Position numbers and translations under genes: made by a program. Of a DNA stretch of 8,509 nt, positions 6,342-8,509 are shown piece after piece. The DNA is taken from the NCBI GenBank assembly GCA_017860375.1, contig JAGDMB010000092.1, positions 1-8,509 on the forward strand, read 5' to 3'. Every line of letters starts with the position of its first letter. Position 1 is the first letter of the stretch. The DNA comes from Bacteroidota bacterium. Lineage in GTDB: Bacteria; Bacteroidota; Bacteroidia; Bacteroidales; UBA10428. The notes below the pieces were generated by a model. It was not told the DNA's origin. It saw only the letters and a list, made by a program, of their open reading frames with translations, and searched no databases.

Positions 6342-7928
6342 TCATTGATAATTTGCATTGGTTGGATTCTTGTAAGGATAATCGATCGTATAATGCAGTC
6401 CCCGGCTTTCTTTCCGCTGCTGTGCCATTTTAATGATCAGATACCCGACATTTATCATATTGCGAAGTTCGCAAAGCTTTTGTGAAAGTTTGGATTTGGC
6501 GTACAAGTCTTCCGTTTCATTGAAGATAATTTCAAGCCGGTCCATGGCCCTTTTTAGACGAAGGTTCGACCGCACAATACCCACATAATAACTGAAAATT
6601 TGCTGAACTTCCTTGTAATTCTGTGTAATTAAAACGATTTCTTCGGGATTCGTCGTTCCGGCATCATTCCATTGCGGGATACCCTGCGGTATGGAATAAT
6701 GCTGAAAATGCGGTAAGGCATGTCGGGCCGCCTTATCGGCAAAAATAATGGCTTCGATAAGTGAGTTGCTGGCAAGCCGGTTTGCTCCATGAAGGCCGGT
6801 AAAAGTTGTTTCTCCTGCTGCATAAAGCCTTTGAATGGAAGAACAAGCGTTGGCATCCACCTGTATGCCTCCGCACAGAAAATGAGCCGCAGGAACAACC
6901 GGAATCCTGTCCCTGGTTATATCGATACCGACAGATTTACATTTTTCATATATGTGCGGAAAACTTTCCTTCAGATCATTTCCATCCAGATGGGTGCAAT
7001 CAAGGAAAACATATTCATCTCCGCTGGCCTTCATTTCATTGTCAATGGCCCGGGCGACAATATCCCGGGGAGCAAGTGAACCGCGCGAATCATACCGCAT
7101 CATAAAATCCTCTCCTGTATGGTTTCGCAATATGGCACCATGGCCGCGCATGGCTTCCGTAATAAGAAACAAAGGCCGCTCCCCCGGGTGGTAAAGGGCC
7201 GTGGGATGAAACTGCACAAATTCCATATTGTCAACAATACCCTTTGCCCGGTATACCATGGCAATTCCATCGCCGGTTGCGGTCATCGGATTAGTGGTCA
7301 TGTGATACAGGTTGCCGATGCCGCCGGTGGCAATCATCGTAACCCTGGCAAGAAAGGTATGAATAATCCCGCTATTCAATTCCAGTACATAGGCTCCAAA
7401 ACACTCAATATCCGGGAAATACCGTTTTACCAGCTTCCCGAGATGATGCTGCGTAATGATGTCAATGGCAAAAAAATACTCGAAAATCGTGATATTGGGA
7501 TGTTTTTTTACAGCCTGGGCAAGGGCTCGTTGAACCTCAAAGCCGGTATTGTCTTTATGATGCAGAATCCGGTGTTCCGAATGACCTCCTTCCCTGGCAA
7601 GGTTAAATTTGCCGTTTGATTCCTTGTCAAATTCAGCTCCCCATTCAATCAGTTGTTTGATCTGTCCCGGGGCTTCCTTAACCACCATTTCCACGATCTC
7701 GGTGTTACAAAGACCGTCACCGGCTATCAGGGTATCTTTGCTGTGTTTCTCAAAATTATCCGGTGCATAGGTGACAGCCGCTATCCCGCCCTGTGCATAA
7801 CTTGTATTGGTATCACTCAGACCGGCTTTGGTTACAATGGCAACCTTGCCTTTATCGGCCACCTTGAGGGCAAAACTCAATCCGGCCAGACCCGAGCCGA
7901 TTACCAGAAAGTCAAATCGTTCTTCCAT
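6342..7928 (-). CDS. nadB: L-aspartate oxidase
   Basis: FAD-dependent oxidation of L-aspartate to iminoaspartate, which quinolinate synthase (NadA) uses in de novo NAD synthesis; cytosolic. A 528-residue protein with all the family landmarks: GSGLAGL (11-17), TSYAQGGIAA (42-51), REGGHS followed by RILHH (112-124), the substrate-side FVQFHPTALYHP (237-248), RGHGAI (261-266), PRDIVARAI (287-295), HFLCGG (349-354) and TGLHGANRLASNSLIEA (377-393), then a helical C-terminal domain. The frame is open to 8105, but the added 59 residues would cover the divergent promoter region and have no family counterpart. I therefore start at the ATG at 7928, two residues before RFDF, which has the purine-rich AAAAAGAG directly in front. 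It is the first gene of the five-gene operon and is divergent from glyS. nadA and nadC are not visible. Confidence 0.95.
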   Translation of the reverse strand: MEERFDFLVIGSGLAGLSFALKVADKGKVAIVTKAGLSDTNTSYAQGGIAAVTYAPDNFEKHSKDTLIAGDGLCNTEIVEMVVKEAPGQIKQLIEWGAEFDKESNGKFNLAREGGHSEHRILHHKDNTGFEVQRALAQAVKKHPNITIFEYFFAIDIITQHHLGKLVKRYFPDIECFGAYVLELNSGIIHTFLARVTMIATGGIGNLYHMTTNPMTATGDGIAMVYRAKGIVDNMEFVQFHPTALYHPGERPLFLITEAMRGHGAILRNHTGEDFMMRYDSRGSLAPRDIVARAIDNEMKASGDEYVFLDCTHLDGNDLKESFPHIYEKCKSVGIDITRDRIPVVPAAHFLCGGIQVDANACSSIQRLYAAGETTFTGLHGANRLASNSLIEAIIFADKAARHALPHFQHYSIPQGIPQWNDAGTTNPEEIVLITQNYKEVQQIFSYYVGIVRSNLRLKRAMDRLEIIFNETEDLYAKSKLSQKLCELRNMINVGYLIIKMAQQRKESRGLHYTIDYPYKNPTNANYQ

Positions 7929-7959
7929 CTCTTTTTGCTGTAAGAATATTCCCATGCCG

Positions 7960-7992
7960 CAAGGGTAAAGGTAAAAAAAATATGAAAACAAA
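7960..7992 (-). promoter_or_regulatory. Possible promoter of the nadB operon
   Basis: On the minus strand TTTG (7992-7989) precedes TACCCTTG (7967-7960), one mismatch from TAnnTTTG, with a 21-base spacer that is slightly long. An overlapping alternative is TACCTTTA (7973-7966) with a 15-base spacer. The run of T residues between the elements is typical of such spacers. With the first alternative, transcription would start near 7955 and leave a leader of about 27 bases, which supports the nadB start at 7928 over the longer frame. Weak on its own. Confidence 0.3.
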
Positions 7993-8011
7993 GGATTTTC
8001 AATTACATTTG
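7981..8011 (+). promoter_or_regulatory. Bacteroidetes-type promoter of glyS
   Basis: TACATTTG (8004-8011) matches the -7 consensus TAnnTTTG perfectly. Nineteen bases upstream lies TATG (7981-7984), one mismatch from the -33 TTTG. Transcription should start near 8016-8018, leaving a leader of about 45 bases before the glyS ATG. The AT-rich spacer is shared with the divergent nadB promoter region. Confidence 0.5.
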
Positions 8012-8017
8012 CCCCAC

Positions 8018-8039
8018 AAATTGCGCGGATGCGCAATTT
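8018..8039 (+). promoter_or_regulatory. Perfect 9-bp hairpin at the 5' end of the glyS leader
   Basis: AAATTGCGC and GCGCAATTT form a perfect 9-bp inverted repeat around the 4-base loop GGAT, followed by TTTCTTTTTT. If the promoter call is right, the hairpin begins at or within a base or two of the first transcribed nucleotide, so it could act as a 5' stabilising structure. The T tract after it also gives it the look of an intrinsic terminator, but termination so close to the start would abort every transcript, so I prefer the stability role. It could also be an operator palindrome. Confidence 0.45.
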
Positions 8040-8061
8040 CTTTTTTAAAGAACCCAGCATA

Positions 8062-8509
8062 ATGAACCAGGAAGATATTTTTAAAAAGATCATTGCACAC
8101 TGCAAAGAGTATGGTTTTATATTCCCGTCCAGCGAGATTTATGACGGCCTTAGCGCGCCAGAACGGTGTGGAATTGAAAAACAACATCCGGAAATACTGG
8201 TGGGATTCCATGGTAAGGTTGAACGAGAACATCGTCGGAATTGATTCTGCTATTTTCATGCATCCCCGGATATGGGAAGCTTCAGGCCATGTTGCTGCTT
8301 TCAACGACCCCCTCATTGACAACAAGGATTCCAAGAAAAGATACCGTGCTGACCAGTTGATCGAAGAACACCTTGAGAAGCTGGAGGACAAGATTCATAA
8401 AGAGGTGGAAAAAGCCCGTCAGAAATTCGGCGAATCCTTTGATGAGCAGAAATTCAGGACAACGCATCCGCGGGTGCTCGAAAACCAGAAGAAATTCGAT
8501 GATACAAAA
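8062..8509 (+). CDS. glyS: Glycyl-tRNA synthetase, 5' part, with an apparent frameshift
   Basis: The N-terminal part of the single-chain, homodimeric class II glycyl-tRNA synthetase, which charges tRNA-Gly in the cytosol. From the ATG at 8062 the product reads MNQEDIFKKI, then EYGFIFPSSEIYDGLSA, the family opening. After the GCG codon at 8155-8157 the homology jumps to the next frame: from 8159 it continues as QNGVELKNNIRKYWWDSM, then IVGIDSAIFMHP, WEASGHVAAFNDPLIDNKDS and KKRYRADQLIEEH, open to the window end. In relatives SA is followed by VYDYG before QNGVE, so about 14 bases (five codons less one base) are missing. The unshifted frame ends at 8244. The downstream frame shows no other damage, and glyS is essential, so an assembly or sequencing error is the simplest reading. 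An ATG at 8029 in the same frame would start inside the leader hairpin and is rejected. The 3' end lies outside the window. Confidence 0.85.

Noticed and set aside
7119..7619. Long plus-strand frame of 166 codons inside nadB
   Set aside because: Antisense shadow of a strongly conserved gene; no independent homology or start signal.
8018..8045. Intrinsic terminator on the plus strand
   Set aside because: The stem and T tract fit the shape, but it sits between a good promoter and the glyS start with no upstream plus-strand gene to terminate.
7929..8105. 59-codon upstream extension of nadB
   Set aside because: It crosses the divergent glyS promoter and even the glyS start, and the FAD motif expected near residue 10 fits only the ATG at 7928.

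Overview
The window looks like a chromosomal segment of a Bacteroidota (Bacteroidetes) bacterium, probably of the Bacteroidia. Three things support this. The glycyl-tRNA synthetase and L-aspartate oxidase sequences have the flavour I know from that group. The putative promoters fit the Bacteroidetes pattern (-33 TTTG-like, about 18-19 bases, -7 TAnnTTTG). Start codons lack strong Shine-Dalgarno sequences. Base composition is moderate and even across the window, with no insertion sequence, tRNA, rRNA or CRISPR array visible.

Layout: (i) 1-72, minus strand, is the first 24 codons of a secreted protein with its own promoter (155-184). (ii) 73-342 is otherwise non-coding and separates it from the operon; I see no convincing terminator there. 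(iii) 343-7928, minus strand, is a tightly packed five-gene run in the order nadB, FAD oxidoreductase B, FAD oxidoreductase A, membrane-anchored C45-type Ntn-hydrolase, PaaK-type acyl/aryl-CoA ligase. Junctions are 15 bases, 24 bases (spanned by an 11-codon mini-ORF), an 8-base overlap and a 20-base overlap, so the genes are almost certainly co-transcribed and partly translationally coupled. (iv) 7929-8061 is the divergent control region. (v) 8062-8509, plus strand, is the start of glyS, which runs off the end and is interrupted near 8158 by what appears to be a 14-base deletion.

How the genes may work together: nadB makes iminoaspartate for NAD synthesis and is probably a housekeeping gene whose transcription the others share. 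The four genes behind it look like a small-molecule or lipid module. A PaaK-type ligase can activate a carboxylic acid as acyl-CoA, two tandem paralogous CrtI/retinol-saturase-like flavoproteins can change the saturation or isomer state of an unsaturated chain, and a C45 Ntn-hydrolase can form or cut an amide or ester. Similar parts occur in Bacteroidota flexirubin/aryl-polyene/dialkylresorcinol loci as I recall them, but no ketosynthase, acyl carrier protein, DarA/DarB or ammonia-lyase is visible here, so the product is unknown. The most notable points are this module, the predicted periplasmic side of the C45 domain against the cytosolic ligase, the altered motif in oxidoreductase B, the tandem-duplication signature with its mini-ORF, the glyS frameshift and the hairpin at the 5' end of the glyS transcript.
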